This document shows positions 53,367 to 62,476 of a stretch of DNA of 64,000 nucleotides, in pieces (position 1 is the stretch's first letter; each line of letters opens with the position of its first letter). The position numbers were made by a program, and so were the translations under genes. This DNA comes from Bacteroidales bacterium (GTDB taxonomy: Bacteria; Bacteroidota; Bacteroidia; Bacteroidales; UBA7332), in contig JAQTZA010000005.1 of assembly GCA_028687995.1 (NCBI GenBank), positions 1 through 64,000 on the forward strand. Direction: 5' to 3'. The notes below the pieces were generated by a model that was not told where the DNA came from, made no database searches, and saw only the letters and a program-made list of their open reading frames with translations.

Positions 53367-54543
53367 ATTCTTGAGTTGATGTTGGAATATCTTCAACAGA
53401 ACTTACTTTCTTTTTAGATTTTGAGCTCTTTGTACTCTTCTTTACCGGTTTTGTTTTCTTTTCTTTAGCTATTTTTACAGGAACTGAGCTAGTAGTGTCA
53501 TTTACTAGAGTTGTAGATGTATCAACGGCGTCAATTTCAGCCTCAGAAACTTTCTTTTTAGAGGAAGATGATTTTTTTGCCTTTGTAGATGATTTTCTGC
53601 TTGCTTTTTCTTTCTTCTTTTCTACATAAGGTTGTGCCCATAGTTGTTTTTGATCAAAAGACAGAATTTGAGCTTCAAGTTCACCTTGTTTTTTCTTGAT
53701 GCAATCTACTACATTGTCTGGACAACATTCACTACATTGTTTTGCAATCGTGTAGTTTAGCGGATTTTCGATTTTGATTATATTGCCTTTGAACATTCGT
53801 TTCTTGAAATAAGTATCAAATGAAACAATGTCGGCATTGTTGTTTTCTGATGCTACAATTGAATAATTCATTAACCAAGGAACAATTGTTTCATACGTTA
53901 CCCAGAATGGTATTGTATAATCTCTGTCACCACCCATCGTTGTACTCTCGATAAGAGGTGCAATAGCTACAACTTGAGAGCGCAATTCAGAAACTTCAGC
54001 ATCAAAATAGTAGTTTTCTTTAATCAAATATCCTAATACACTAGAATTGACTGAACGCGTGTAAACATCTTTTACTACATATTTCCCTTTTCCTTCTGTA
54101 ATATATTTTAAATTTGAAAGAATAGTAGTGTCTTGAGTAATTTTGTCATTCTCTGTAAATGTCAAGTAATCATTGCTTTGATATACAGGTATTTTGTGAC
54201 TCATTGCGAGCTTGAAAATTAACCAAAACAAATTTTGTTTCGTTGTTAATTTTGTAACACCGCCTTCCACAGCATATGTTGTAACTGGTTCGTCAGGATA
54301 TTTCAGTTTTGAATTCGCAACATTCGCAACAGTAGAATCGGCGAAGAATATTTCACGATATACTTGTCTTGACCATTTAATGTTTTGAGGAGTTGGCCAT
54401 AAATTCCTTAATTCATCTTGCACATCGGTAGATATGTTGAATAGAATGCTGTCTTCATCCAATTTAATATTGGATTGAGCAACAGCAGAATATTTGACGA
54501 ACAGCATACTGCATAAAACTAATAATAAGCTTAATCTTCTCAT
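53365..54543 (-). CDS. gldN: Type IX secretion protein GldN/PorN
   Basis: 392 residues. Signal peptide to 'VAQS'. The GldN core (about 25-300) contains 'PTPQNIKWSRQVYREIFFADSTVANVANSKLKYPDEP', 'LFWLIFKLAMSHKIPVYQ', 'VLGYLIKENYYFDAEVSELRSQVVAIAPL' and 'DYTIPFWVTYETIVPWL'. Two Cys pairs ('AKQCSECCPDNVVDCI') lie near 270. A Lys/Ser-rich low-complexity tail of about 85 residues follows ('KSSTKAKKSSSSKKK'), which is unusual in length. In the T9SS, PorN/GldN binds PorK/GldK to form the periplasmic ring on the outer membrane. It is the last gene of the operon. Confidence 0.93.
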   Translation of the reverse strand: MRRLSLLLVLCSMLFVKYSAVAQSNIKLDEDSILFNISTDVQDELRNLWPTPQNIKWSRQVYREIFFADSTVANVANSKLKYPDEPVTTYAVEGGVTKLTTKQNLFWLIFKLAMSHKIPVYQSNDYLTFTENDKITQDTTILSNLKYITEGKGKYVVKDVYTRSVNSSVLGYLIKENYYFDAEVSELRSQVVAIAPLIESTTMGGDRDYTIPFWVTYETIVPWLMNYSIVASENNNADIVSFDTYFKKRMFKGNIIKIENPLNYTIAKQCSECCPDNVVDCIKKKQGELEAQILSFDQKQLWAQPYVEKKKEKASRKSSTKAKKSSSSKKKVSEAEIDAVDTSTTLVNDTTSSVPVKIAKEKKTKPVKKSTKSSKSKKKVSSVEDIPTSTQE

Positions 54544-54572
54544 TTTGATAGATATAAATTGTTTCTATTATT

Positions 54573-56114
54573 CTAATTTGTGGATATTATTGAAATGTCA
54601 TTGACCGTTTGTTGGCCTGAAGGACCCTTCACTACAATATTTGAAAGAACAGACATTTGATTTCTCTGGAGACGTTCAATCACATTTATTTGAGCTTCAG
54701 TAAATTTATTTGTTTTTGAAGATAATGTCTTAACATCACCCAATGATCCATAGTATGAGAGATCAAAACTCACCACACTGAACGGTATATCAAGGTCTTC
54801 TAATTCAGCAATTAAGCCACTAGATCTAGATACTTCAAATTTAGACACTTTACCTCCCATAAATTTGTTTCCTGAAGAAAGAGTTATTGATGCCGTAGGA
54901 GCCGGTGTTTTTCTAACTCTAAAAGTTGACGGTATCGAGATTTCCCTATCACCAACCTTCGCTTTAACAGTAACTGTAATAATACCTCCAATAGCAGAAG
55001 TATTTGGGATAGCTATCCATTCATCTCCTTTACGAGTTAACGATCCATTGTTCATCGTAGCAGTGATAGATGCTAAAGGTACACCAGGTACAGAAATACT
55101 GATGGGATTTGTCCAACCTGCATAAAGGATATTCATTTTTGTAGCAGATACGGTAGCCATTGGTGCTACAACACTGTATTTGTTGGTAAAAGGAAAACTA
55201 GAAATTGTCCCGTCACCTCTTGTAAGTTGTGCTACACCATTTATTGTAAAATCACCAATTTTTCCACAAACAGTTTCATATAGACCTTTTTTATTTGCAG
55301 GGAGTGAGGCTCCATTTACTACAAAAGAAGGTACTTTAGTTGAATCTTCTGCAGATAATATCAATTGTGCTGTATATTTTCCACCGACAATAATGTTTGT
55401 TGATGTAGGAACAACATACGCTTTTATAGAATTCACTCGGAAATCGCCAACATCGATACTTTTCAAAAGCGCATAAAGAACTTCACTCTCAGCATTTTTT
55501 ATATCATTTTGGATTTTACTCAAAATAGTAATGGATGCAATAGCAGGCATATTTTCAAAATAGGAAGTACCCCAATCCTTTGATTCTGCCAACGCTCTTT
55601 TTGTTGGTTCAGTCGTTAGATTCTTACGAATTAGTTCTCTTTTTGCAGAATCAGGAACTTTCAATAAGATTTTCGCCCTATACTCTTCAATCCAATCTTT
55701 TAATTTTGAAGCTTGACTGTGTATTGGTGCTAGCATTACGATGGATGCGGCATCTAGATTATCCATTGATTTTAAATTATCCACATCCGCTTCGTCACCA
55801 TCAGCTACTTTGGCTATTTTCACTTTTAGCGTTTGTATGTAATCAAATAATGAATCTGTACTAGATTTAACCACTAATGCTTCATTAAATGCATATCCAG
55901 CCTTTTGTGGATTTTGGTTTTTATAAAATTCCAATTCACCTAAAAGGCTGTTGTTTTGATCAAATTTGACTTTTGTGGTACCTTTGATACTATTTTCTAC
56001 CATAACGAAGCCATTTAATACATCGGATGATACATTAAGTGCCAACATCGCCATCAGTACAAGATACATCAAATTGATCATCTTCTGACGTGGTGTTTGT
56101 TTTCCTCCTGCCAT
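54573..56114 (-). CDS. gldM: Type IX secretion motor protein GldM/PorM
   Basis: 513 residues. One N-terminal membrane helix ('QKMINLMYLVLMAMLALNVSSDVLNGF') is the GldM signature. A long periplasmic shaft follows, made of four domains: a helical D1 (about 35-220), then beta-domains D2-D4 ('DFRVNSIKAYVVPTSTNIIVGGKYTAQLILSAED', 'GVAQLTRGDGTISSFPF', 'MNILYAGWTNPISISVPGVP', 'GGKVSKFEVSRSSGLIAEL'). GldM pairs with GldL in the inner membrane and transmits proton-driven motion to the outer-membrane ring. It is 29 bp from gldL and 29 bp from gldN. Confidence 0.96.
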   Translation of the reverse strand: MAGGKQTPRQKMINLMYLVLMAMLALNVSSDVLNGFVMVENSIKGTTKVKFDQNNSLLGELEFYKNQNPQKAGYAFNEALVVKSSTDSLFDYIQTLKVKIAKVADGDEADVDNLKSMDNLDAASIVMLAPIHSQASKLKDWIEEYRAKILLKVPDSAKRELIRKNLTTEPTKRALAESKDWGTSYFENMPAIASITILSKIQNDIKNAESEVLYALLKSIDVGDFRVNSIKAYVVPTSTNIIVGGKYTAQLILSAEDSTKVPSFVVNGASLPANKKGLYETVCGKIGDFTINGVAQLTRGDGTISSFPFTNKYSVVAPMATVSATKMNILYAGWTNPISISVPGVPLASITATMNNGSLTRKGDEWIAIPNTSAIGGIITVTVKAKVGDREISIPSTFRVRKTPAPTASITLSSGNKFMGGKVSKFEVSRSSGLIAELEDLDIPFSVVSFDLSYYGSLGDVKTLSSKTNKFTEAQINVIERLQRNQMSVLSNIVVKGPSGQQTVNDISIISTN

Positions 56115-56143
56115 ATTTTAGTTGATTCCGGTAGTTCGTAATA

Positions 56144-57004
56144 TTATTTACTTGTGTAGTTAGCAGTCATTGCTTTAATCATTCTCTCATAAATTGAGTT
56201 TAATGAAGCTAGTTGATCCGCCATATTTTCTGCTTCGACTTTAAATTTACTTGCATTATCGACAGACCCTTCATACATACTTGCCATTCGGGTCAGTTCG
56301 TTGTGAAGTTTAGTGACAGATTCAATTTGTTTAGAAATCGCCAACATTTGTTCGTGATAAATGGCACTAATTCCACTAATGTTATCCGTTAATGAAATCA
56401 TTTGTTTGGAATATTTATCGTAACTATTTTTTACAGAATCTGAATTTAACTTCATGCTTCCATAAGCATCAGCCATAGAATCTGATATTTTAGCTAGTTG
56501 AGCTGTAGAATTACCAAATTTTTCAAAGTTCTCACCTACATTTGACATTTTAGATAAATAACTCTGGGTTTTATCTGTCATTTCTGCCATTTTAGCTAAC
56601 TGAGTAGCAGCTTGATCTAACTTATTTACACTTTCTTCAAGTTTTTTGGCAACTGATAATGGAATTTCAGGAGTACCTTCGGTGTTGCCATTTTTTGGTC
56701 CTTTTTCAGCAATCGTTTTTAAATAGTTGTCCTCATCTTTACCAGTTTTCAATACTGGAAATACAGACTCCCACTTTGTATCTTCGTGTTGCACTTCAAA
56801 TGCAAACACAATGAAGACAAAAACCTCAGTAAGCATACCTACAGAAAGCATATAGCTGCCTCCACGTAGGTGTAAAATTTTAAACATGGCTCCAAGTATA
56901 ACTACTGCTGCTCCTAAACTGTAGCAATAGTTCATTATAGTTCTTCCTCTTTGACTCGCCAAAAAATCATTAAAGCGCTCTCTAAATTTTTTCTCTGTTT
57001 TCAT
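56144..57004 (-). CDS. gldL: Type IX secretion motor protein GldL/PorL
   Basis: 286 residues. Two N-terminal membrane helices ('MNYCYSLGAAVVILGAMFKILHL' and 'SYMLSVGMLTEVFVFIVFAFE') carry Lys42 and Glu60, the charged pair typical of the proton-motive-force-driven GldL motor. The rest is a cytoplasmic coiled coil (about 110-280) with heptad-like 'KLEESVNKLDQAATQLAKMAEMTDK'. It powers protein export and, in gliding species, motility. It is translated between gldK and gldM. Confidence 0.95.
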   Translation of the reverse strand: MKTEKKFRERFNDFLASQRGRTIMNYCYSLGAAVVILGAMFKILHLRGGSYMLSVGMLTEVFVFIVFAFEVQHEDTKWESVFPVLKTGKDEDNYLKTIAEKGPKNGNTEGTPEIPLSVAKKLEESVNKLDQAATQLAKMAEMTDKTQSYLSKMSNVGENFEKFGNSTAQLAKISDSMADAYGSMKLNSDSVKNSYDKYSKQMISLTDNISGISAIYHEQMLAISKQIESVTKLHNELTRMASMYEGSVDNASKFKVEAENMADQLASLNSIYERMIKAMTANYTSK

Positions 57005-57033
57005 ATTTTTTAGTTTTTCTTTTTACCAATGGA

Positions 57034-58401
57034 TTATTGTTCACCTGGAATATTGCGAACGCATCTGAAACCTACGAACGCAACCTTTTCGTTCTGATAT
57101 TTCCATTCCCTGAGGTCAACATTTACAAAATTATATACATCTTTAAATGAACCACCACGAATTACTTTCTTTTTTAATTGATATGGCGTATTTACTAATG
57201 CATTGAACTCTGTACTTGGATTCATTGTTGACATAATTTTATTTCCAGATGGAAAATATGCAGTCGAAGTCCATTCTGCAACATTACCAACTATATCAAA
57301 CAATCCTAGTTCATTTGGTAGAAAAGATCCAGCTGGTGATGTGATTAAATATCCATCATCCGTAAAATCACCTTTTCGCGGTTTGAAGTTTGCAAAATAA
57401 CAACCTTTTTTGTCAGTAATTTCGTCACCTCTCCATGGGTATTTTTTGTTTACATCGCCTTTTCGACCTCCTTTTGCTGCATATTCCCATTCAGCTTCCG
57501 TTGGTAGTCTGTAAGGAGCAGTTTCAAAACGGCTGTTTATCTTAAATGTTTTGGTTCTCCACTGACAAAATGCATTTGCTTGCTCCCATGAAACACCAAC
57601 TACTGGATAGTTCTGGTAAGCTGGACTAGAGAAGTACATAGAAACATAAATATCATTTTTCTCAGCAACAAAATCTGCTTTCCAACAACTTGTGTCAGGA
57701 TAAACATTTACAATTGATTTTGTATAATAATCCTTGTAACTGCGTATTGGCCGTTTTATTTGAATATTAACAATTCTCCCTTTTGAATTCACGTATGATG
57801 AATCCATTGCCATAAATACATCTGCTTCGGGGTCTTGTTGAAAATCCGTATTGAGTATAGTCCGATTTAACGAATATTTTCTATTATTTGCTTTTTCAAG
57901 ATCAATCCAATCATATTGATAGTTCAATATATTTGAATTTGTAATTCTTTTACCTTGCATTGGATCTGTAAAGTAAAATTGCTTGAAAATTGCTTGAATA
58001 TTAGGATCTTTTGATTTAAAAGGTATTGGTTTTCTCCAATTTATTGCAGAATCACCTGTGATTTTATCTGCAGGTTTAAACGAAGGATCAATTTCAGCTA
58101 AACGCTCTCTCATAACGGAGTCCTTTACCCAATTGACGAAGAATTTATACATGTAATTTGTGACTTCGGTTTCATCCATCCAAAAAGATTCAATGGAAAC
58201 TGTCATCGAATCATTAACTGAGCCCCAAACTGTGTCATTTGGCGTACCCATTCTGAATGCTCCTCGTTCAACAGCAACCATTCCTCTCGGAACTGCTTCT
58301 CTGAATTGTGACGATGTTACATTTGGAAGCTGACCTTGCTGATTTGTATTGCAAGAGCTAAGCGCTATTGTTATTAGTAGTAGTGGAAAAAAACTTTTCA
58401 T
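57034..58401 (-). CDS. gldK: Type IX secretion lipoprotein GldK/PorK
   Basis: About 455 residues from the ATG at 58401 (a second ATG is at 58404; the frame is open upstream only with a TTG). Lipobox 'ALSSCN'. A formylglycine-generating-enzyme-like (SUMF1) fold is seen: 'PRGMVAVERGAFRMGTPNDTVWGSVNDSM', 'YPVVGVSWEQANAFCQWRTKTF', 'RLPTEAEWEYAAKGG', 'NELGLFDIVGNVAEWTST', 'KKVIRGGSFKDVYNFVNVDLREW' and 'VGFRCVRN'. In the T9SS this protein is structural and forms the outer-membrane-anchored ring with GldN. It should not be taken as a sulfatase-activating enzyme. Confidence 0.95.
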   Translation of the reverse strand: MKSFFPLLLITIALSSCNTNQQGQLPNVTSSQFREAVPRGMVAVERGAFRMGTPNDTVWGSVNDSMTVSIESFWMDETEVTNYMYKFFVNWVKDSVMRERLAEIDPSFKPADKITGDSAINWRKPIPFKSKDPNIQAIFKQFYFTDPMQGKRITNSNILNYQYDWIDLEKANNRKYSLNRTILNTDFQQDPEADVFMAMDSSYVNSKGRIVNIQIKRPIRSYKDYYTKSIVNVYPDTSCWKADFVAEKNDIYVSMYFSSPAYQNYPVVGVSWEQANAFCQWRTKTFKINSRFETAPYRLPTEAEWEYAAKGGRKGDVNKKYPWRGDEITDKKGCYFANFKPRKGDFTDDGYLITSPAGSFLPNELGLFDIVGNVAEWTSTAYFPSGNKIMSTMNPSTEFNALVNTPYQLKKKVIRGGSFKDVYNFVNVDLREWKYQNEKVAFVGFRCVRNIPGEQ

Positions 58402-58437
58402 CATATTCTCAATTGTTATATTTGTCAATTATAAATT

Positions 58438-59106
58438 CTAATAAAAGTGATATACAGCCCCAATTAGCACGACTGCAAAACCTTCTGCCGAAATTCCATG
58501 TACCTGACCATCAAAATTTTCAGGTACAATATTTCCTCTTATTTCTATTGTTAAATCAATGTTATTATAGATATGTATTTCACTGTACGCTCCCATATCG
58601 TATGTCGGAGCCAAAGAATTTTTCACTTCATATTTTTGATGCAATGCTTTTTCAAAACTATATTCTCCACCACCTCCGGCAAAAAGATAAATACGAGGTG
58701 CATTTTCATCTGCAAATGGCGCAATTATTTTACCGATATTAAACATTAAGTCTGCTGATACTCCCATCGAGTAAAATGGAATAATATCTTTTGGTAAATA
58801 ATTATTTTTATGCCCCGTAAATGTATATTTTAATCTTACGCCAAATAGTCCAGATAAATCTTTTTGTACTCCAAAAGTGAATGCTGGAGCAATTCGTTTT
58901 GTTGAAATCATTAACAAATCATCTTCTCCAAAATACATCTCTCCGCCGAGAGAAAGATTCATACGCCAAGTATCACCATACATATCTACATAATAATTTC
59001 TTCTGCGAAATTGATTTACTCCATCAATTCCTGGATCAGCCTTCAAATCATTTATGAGACATGAGAAACAAAGTAAACTGAAAATAATAATTTGCCCTTT
59101 TTTCAT
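58438..59106 (-). CDS. Outer-membrane beta-barrel protein in the T9SS operon
   Basis: About 222 residues from the ATG at 59106; the longer frame starts with TTG. A signal peptide (MKKGQIIIFSLLCFSCLINDLKA) precedes alternating beta-strands ('WRMNLSLGGEMYFGEDDLLMI', 'RLKYTFTGHKNN', 'APRIYLFAGGGGEYSFE', 'DLTIEIRGNIV') ending with an aromatic residue ('VYHFY'). This is an eight-strand-type barrel in the OmpA-like class. It lies between porP and gldK, within 40 bp of gldK, where Porphyromonas has no such gene that I recall. It may be an accessory T9SS barrel. Confidence 0.8.
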   Translation of the reverse strand: MKKGQIIIFSLLCFSCLINDLKADPGIDGVNQFRRRNYYVDMYGDTWRMNLSLGGEMYFGEDDLLMISTKRIAPAFTFGVQKDLSGLFGVRLKYTFTGHKNNYLPKDIIPFYSMGVSADLMFNIGKIIAPFADENAPRIYLFAGGGGEYSFEKALHQKYEVKNSLAPTYDMGAYSEIHIYNNIDLTIEIRGNIVPENFDGQVHGISAEGFAVVLIGAVYHFY

Positions 59107-59199
59107 AAATAGCGATACAATATTTCCTCTATACAATGAAATAATTTGCAAACTTACCAATTTTTATTCAAGAAATCACTGTTTTTGTATTAGGAATCA

Positions 59200-60147
59200 T
59201 TATAAATACCTTACACTTTTGTTTATTTTACTTTTATTTTTTGTTTGTAAAGCAAATTGAAAACTATATGATGCAAATATTTCATGACTACCACTAGTAA
59301 CACTAAATAATTTTGAAGTGGAAATATCATAAGCATAACCGATTGAAATATTATCAATCTTAGCACCTACCATTACAACTACTGAATTATTCCAACGATA
59401 AGTCATACCACCCCATATTTTGTTTTTGATTTGTGCTCTAAGAGTCAAGTCTATTTGAGAACTTGTTAAGTTAGATTTAATCAAAGTAGAGGGGAGTAAC
59501 ACGATGTCAGATTCATTCAAAGGGATTGAGTATCCACCGATTACATAGAATATTCGACCTACATAAACAGAACTTTTATCATCGAAGTCAAGCGTTGGTT
59601 CCATTAAATGAGTGCCTGAAATTCCGATATAAAGACTCTCATTTGAATAATATGCTCCCAGTCCTGCATCGAAGGCTTTGGCTTGTACGTTTGTCGTAGG
59701 TATTGCTGGATCGTCTTTGTCATGAGCGGGACTCAAACCCGATAGAACAACCTTTGTCCCATCAAATCCTTCAATTACAAATCCTATTTGTCCTCCCAAT
59801 GAAAGCGTACCGCCCCAACGTTGCAATTTGTAAGCATAATTGAGCATTACTGATGAATTCGAAAAAAGTCCAAGTTTATCACTGAAAAAATTTAGCCCAA
59901 CTCCTTGCGCTTTTCCAGAAAATGTAATTGGCATATCAATGCCTAAATAAAGTGATTGAGGTGCATTTTTTATTCCTGCCCACTGAGTTTTGTTAATAAG
60001 AGAAACATTTGCTAATTTCTCGAGACCTACAGATGCTGGGTTGTAGTAATTTTTGCATGACCAATATTGACTAAATTGAGCATCAAATTGAGCCCTAATG
60101 GTGGGAGCCAATATTATTAATACAAGTACAAAAAAAAATTTCTTCAT
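59200..60147 (-). CDS. porP: Type IX secretion outer-membrane protein, PorP/SprF family
   Basis: 315 residues. A signal peptide (FVLVLIILAPTIRAQ) is followed by the family start 'FDAQFSQYWSCKNYYNPASVGLEKLANVSLINKTQWAGIKNAPQSLYLGIDMP'. 'GKAQGVGLNFFSDKLGLFSNSSVMLNYAYKLQ' and 'IWGGMTYRWNNSVVVMVGAKIDNISIGYAYDISTSKL' are conserved PorP/SprF blocks, and 'SHEIFASYSFQF' ends the barrel. It is an outer-membrane partner that helps export or anchor particular cargoes through the Sov translocon. It is the first gene of the operon that runs on to gldN. Confidence 0.94.
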   Translation of the reverse strand: MKKFFFVLVLIILAPTIRAQFDAQFSQYWSCKNYYNPASVGLEKLANVSLINKTQWAGIKNAPQSLYLGIDMPITFSGKAQGVGLNFFSDKLGLFSNSSVMLNYAYKLQRWGGTLSLGGQIGFVIEGFDGTKVVLSGLSPAHDKDDPAIPTTNVQAKAFDAGLGAYYSNESLYIGISGTHLMEPTLDFDDKSSVYVGRIFYVIGGYSIPLNESDIVLLPSTLIKSNLTSSQIDLTLRAQIKNKIWGGMTYRWNNSVVVMVGAKIDNISIGYAYDISTSKLFSVTSGSHEIFASYSFQFALQTKNKSKINKSVRYL

Positions 60148-60243
60148 TCACCTATTGAAAATCTAATTCAATAATATTAAACTTATAAAATGCTCAAAAA
60201 TTGTGTAAATCCCCATTACATAGAGATTTTCGACGAATAATCG

Positions 60244-60251
60244 CAAATATA
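60244..60251 (-). promoter_or_regulatory. Putative promoter -7 element of the T9SS operon
   Basis: TATATTTG on the minus strand fits TAnnTTTG and lies about 97 nt before the porP ATG. A TTG is found 26 nt farther upstream, so the -33 spacing is long. Confidence 0.45.
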
Positions 60252-60308
60252 AGAAAGAAATCCATAGACGAATGATTCAATTCGAAAAAATATTATATTG
60301 TGGCAGAT

Positions 60309-60530
60309 TTAATATTCTTCTTCGTTAAAGAAAAAATCTTCTTTACTCGGATAATCAGGCCAAATATCTTCGATACATTCAAAAATTTCTCCTTCATCTT
60401 CCATTTCCTGCAGATTTTCAATTACTTCTAATGGTGCACCAGAGCGCATTGCGAAGTCAATTAATTCATCTTTAGTTGCGGGCCAAGGTGCATCCTCTAG
60501 TTTTGAGGCCAATTCTAAGGTCCAATACAT
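60309..60530 (-). CDS. Small acidic DUF2795-family protein
   Basis: 73 residues. 'MYWTLELASKLEDAPWPATKDELIDFAMRSGAPLEVIENLQEMEDEGEIFECIEDIWPDYPSKEDFFFNEEEY' style composition; the W-P-A-T-K-D-E-L-I-D block and the acidic end are typical of a conserved Bacteroidetes DUF2795 protein. Its molecular role is not known. A promoter -7 element (TATATTTG, minus strand) lies at 60568-60575. It follows the cobalamin adenosyltransferase gene on the same strand. Confidence 0.82.
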   Translation of the reverse strand: MYWTLELASKLEDAPWPATKDELIDFAMRSGAPLEVIENLQEMEDEGEIFECIEDIWPDYPSKEDFFFNEEEY

Positions 60531-60567
60531 AATTTTTTTGTTAATAATTTATTATTCTAATTTTTCG

Positions 60568-60575
60568 CAAATATA
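60568..60575 (-). promoter_or_regulatory. Putative promoter -7 element of the DUF2795 gene
   Basis: TATATTTG on the minus strand, 38 nt before the ATG at 60530 and between two co-directional genes. It matches TAnnTTTG. Confidence 0.45.
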
Positions 60576-60583
60576 GTATTTTT

Positions 60584-61156
60584 TCATTCACTTTTAGCGT
60601 CCCAGAAAATTTCCTTGTTATTTTCATCAATTGAGAGCTTACGAGCAAATACAAAAAGCAAATCAGACAACCTATTTATATAGACCACTAAATTGTCATC
60701 AACCTCTGTTTCTGAGTTTAGTGCAATAATTTGTCGCTCAGCTCTTCTGCAAATTGTGCGGCATACATGGGCTAGTGCTCCATTTTTACTTCCGCCAGGT
60801 AAAACGAAAAGTTTCATACGCGGAAGTTTGGAGTCTATTTCATCTATCATCATTTCTAACGACCGAATTTCCTCCTGTTTTACTTGAAGGCCATATTTTG
60901 AGGACAATTCTTTATTCTCAGTCGCTAATATAGAGCCAATTGTGAATAATTTTTTTTGAATGTTAATAAACTGCTCTTTTTCTTCAAATACGCCAATTTC
61001 ACAAATCAACAACCCTAAAAATGAATTAAGTTCATCGATAGTTCCATAGGCATCTAATCGAAGATCTGATTTGATAATTCTAGTTCCACCAACCAACGAT
61101 GTGAATCCCTTATCTCCTGTTTTAGTGTAAACGAGGCTTTTTTTGTGTTCAGACAT
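60584..61156 (-). CDS. Cob(I)yrinic acid a,c-diamide adenosyltransferase, PduO type
   Basis: 190 residues. The ATP-binding N-terminus 'VYTKTGDKGFTSLVGGTRIIKSDLRLDAYGTIDELNSFLG' and the C-terminal 'LAHVCRTICRRAERQIIAL' and 'VVYINRLSDLLFVFARKL' are diagnostic of PduO-type adenosyltransferases. It transfers the adenosyl group from ATP to cobalt, making adenosylcobalamin. This is a cofactor for enzymes such as methylmalonyl-CoA mutase, used in propionate-forming Bacteroidales. It starts one base after the preceding gene ends, so the two are co-transcribed. Confidence 0.95.
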   Translation of the reverse strand: MSEHKKSLVYTKTGDKGFTSLVGGTRIIKSDLRLDAYGTIDELNSFLGLLICEIGVFEEKEQFINIQKKLFTIGSILATENKELSSKYGLQVKQEEIRSLEMMIDEIDSKLPRMKLFVLPGGSKNGALAHVCRTICRRAERQIIALNSETEVDDNLVVYINRLSDLLFVFARKLSIDENNKEIFWDAKSE

Positions 61157-61157
61157 T

Positions 61158-61859
61158 TTAAAAGAATAATTTGTAGTCTTGTTTGTTTAATTTTCGATTG
61201 ATTATAATAATACCTGTACACAATAAGTCGAAAGAGACTGTATTTGATGGATTTTTGATTGCTTTTTCCCAAAATAAATTCATCTCTTTTGAATCATTTA
61301 TTCCGTCAATGATAATAATAGTCTCTTCGTGTTGAAAATTACAACACTCATTGAGTATGTTTTGTTTTAAGTGCATATCGATTGAATTGTCGATATAGAT
61401 TAGTTTTGGAGCACCGTATTTATTAATTTCGGATTTGCTTTTCGAGATAATTTGATCAATAACGGTTTCGTGGATTCTTACTTTAGTTTCAGTTTCGAAA
61501 ATTGAAAGCAAATTGTCTGTATTCTTTTTATTTGATTCAAATATGGAATGTATTTGAGCTTTACACCCTTCGTGCAGGTAAAAGATAGCTTCGGGATTCT
61601 GGCTTCCAAATGAGAATACACAATTTGGACGAAAAGAATTACCAATCCTAAAATAGAGTTGATTGATTTTAATTGATTTTTTTTTAAAATTTGTGGAATA
61701 GTTTTTTCGTAGTCGTATTTTAGTTTCGACATCACTATATCCATAATATATATTTTTTTCTTCAACAATATCATTGATGAAAGAAAAGGCAAATGGCGAA
61801 TGGACTCCGTGTCCATGACGAAATCTTATCCATCGATATATTCTTTTAATTTTATTCAC
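61158..61859 (-). CDS. HGVHSPF-family protein, probable degenerate SAM-dependent methyltransferase fold
   Basis: 233 residues. It begins 'RIYRWIRFRHGHGVHSPFAFSFINDI', a signature of Bacteroidetes proteins annotated as O-methyltransferase-like. The middle ('NCVFSFGSQNPEAIFYLHEGCKAQIHSIFES') occupies the place of the SAM-binding Gly-rich loop, but the usual G-x-G-x-G is not clear. 'KLIYIDNSIDM' and 'EETIIIIDGINDSKEMNLFWEKAIKNPSNTVSFDLLCTGIIII' are typical of the C-terminal half. Function not known. It is coupled to the adenosyltransferase gene that starts 2 bases downstream. Confidence 0.75.
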   Translation of the reverse strand: MNKIKRIYRWIRFRHGHGVHSPFAFSFINDIVEEKNIYYGYSDVETKIRLRKNYSTNFKKKSIKINQLYFRIGNSFRPNCVFSFGSQNPEAIFYLHEGCKAQIHSIFESNKKNTDNLLSIFETETKVRIHETVIDQIISKSKSEINKYGAPKLIYIDNSIDMHLKQNILNECCNFQHEETIIIIDGINDSKEMNLFWEKAIKNPSNTVSFDLLCTGIIIINRKLNKQDYKLFF

Positions 61860-62029
61860 TTTAGATTAGAAAATGTAGAAAAGTAAAAAAGGATAACATT
61901 TCTGTAAATCCTTATGCCATAAGCTATACCAAATTAATCAATACAGACTCTATGGGTTTATTTATAACTAAATGTTTGATGCTCTTTGCCCAATTCACGA
62001 ATAAAGTAGTTGCTTGATACAATCCAATC

Positions 62030-62476
62030 CTATTTTCGTTTAAAATTGATGTAGCGTGGTTCGCTCGGCACATAGTCTTTTTTGTCCCATAATGTGCTGG
62101 TAATCATGAGGTCGGCACTGTATCGATTGCACGCAATCGGCACATTGTGTACACGACATTGGCGTAGCAACATCTGGATATCCGCTTCGTGCGGCTGTGG
62201 ATTGAGGTCATCAATCAAAAATATGGCGAGATTTACTTGTTTGCGAACTACCAATGCTGCTATTTCTGCATCACCACCCAGTGGCCCTGAATTCATGCAA
62301 GTAATATCGGCTTCTACACCTTTCTCTTTCAATGCTTTTAGTATCAAGCCACCAGTTGTGCCAGTGCAAATCAGTTTGTGCTTCGAAAGCATATCTGCAT
62401 TAAAAACAGCCCATTCTACCATGTCTGCTTTTCGTTTGTCGTGTGCAACGAGTGCAATCGTTAGTTGTTTATTCAT
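62030..62476 (-). CDS. mgsA: Methylglyoxal synthase
   Basis: 148 residues. The MGS fold signature is 'TIALVAHDKRKADMVEWA' with the phosphate-binding Lys, then 'ICTGTTGGLILKAL', then 'CMNSGPLGGDAEIAALVVRKQVNLAIFLIDDLNPQPHEADIQMLLRQCRVHNVPIACN' with the catalytic Asp in 'GGDAEI'. It converts dihydroxyacetone phosphate to methylglyoxal and phosphate, a bypass of lower glycolysis when phosphate is short. TAGCTTTG on the minus strand (62497-62504) is a possible -7 element just upstream. Confidence 0.96.
   Translation of the reverse strand: MNKQLTIALVAHDKRKADMVEWAVFNADMLSKHKLICTGTTGGLILKALKEKGVEADITCMNSGPLGGDAEIAALVVRKQVNLAIFLIDDLNPQPHEADIQMLLRQCRVHNVPIACNRYSADLMITSTLWDKKDYVPSEPRYINFKRK

Noticed and set aside
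57034-58401. GldK as the formylglycine-generating enzyme for the sulfatase at 17478, because of its SUMF1 fold
   Set aside because: It is a lipoprotein in a complete gldK-L-M-N operon, where this fold is structural. The sulfatase has a Ser-type motif, which is matured by the anaerobic radical-SAM enzyme, not by SUMF1-type oxidases.
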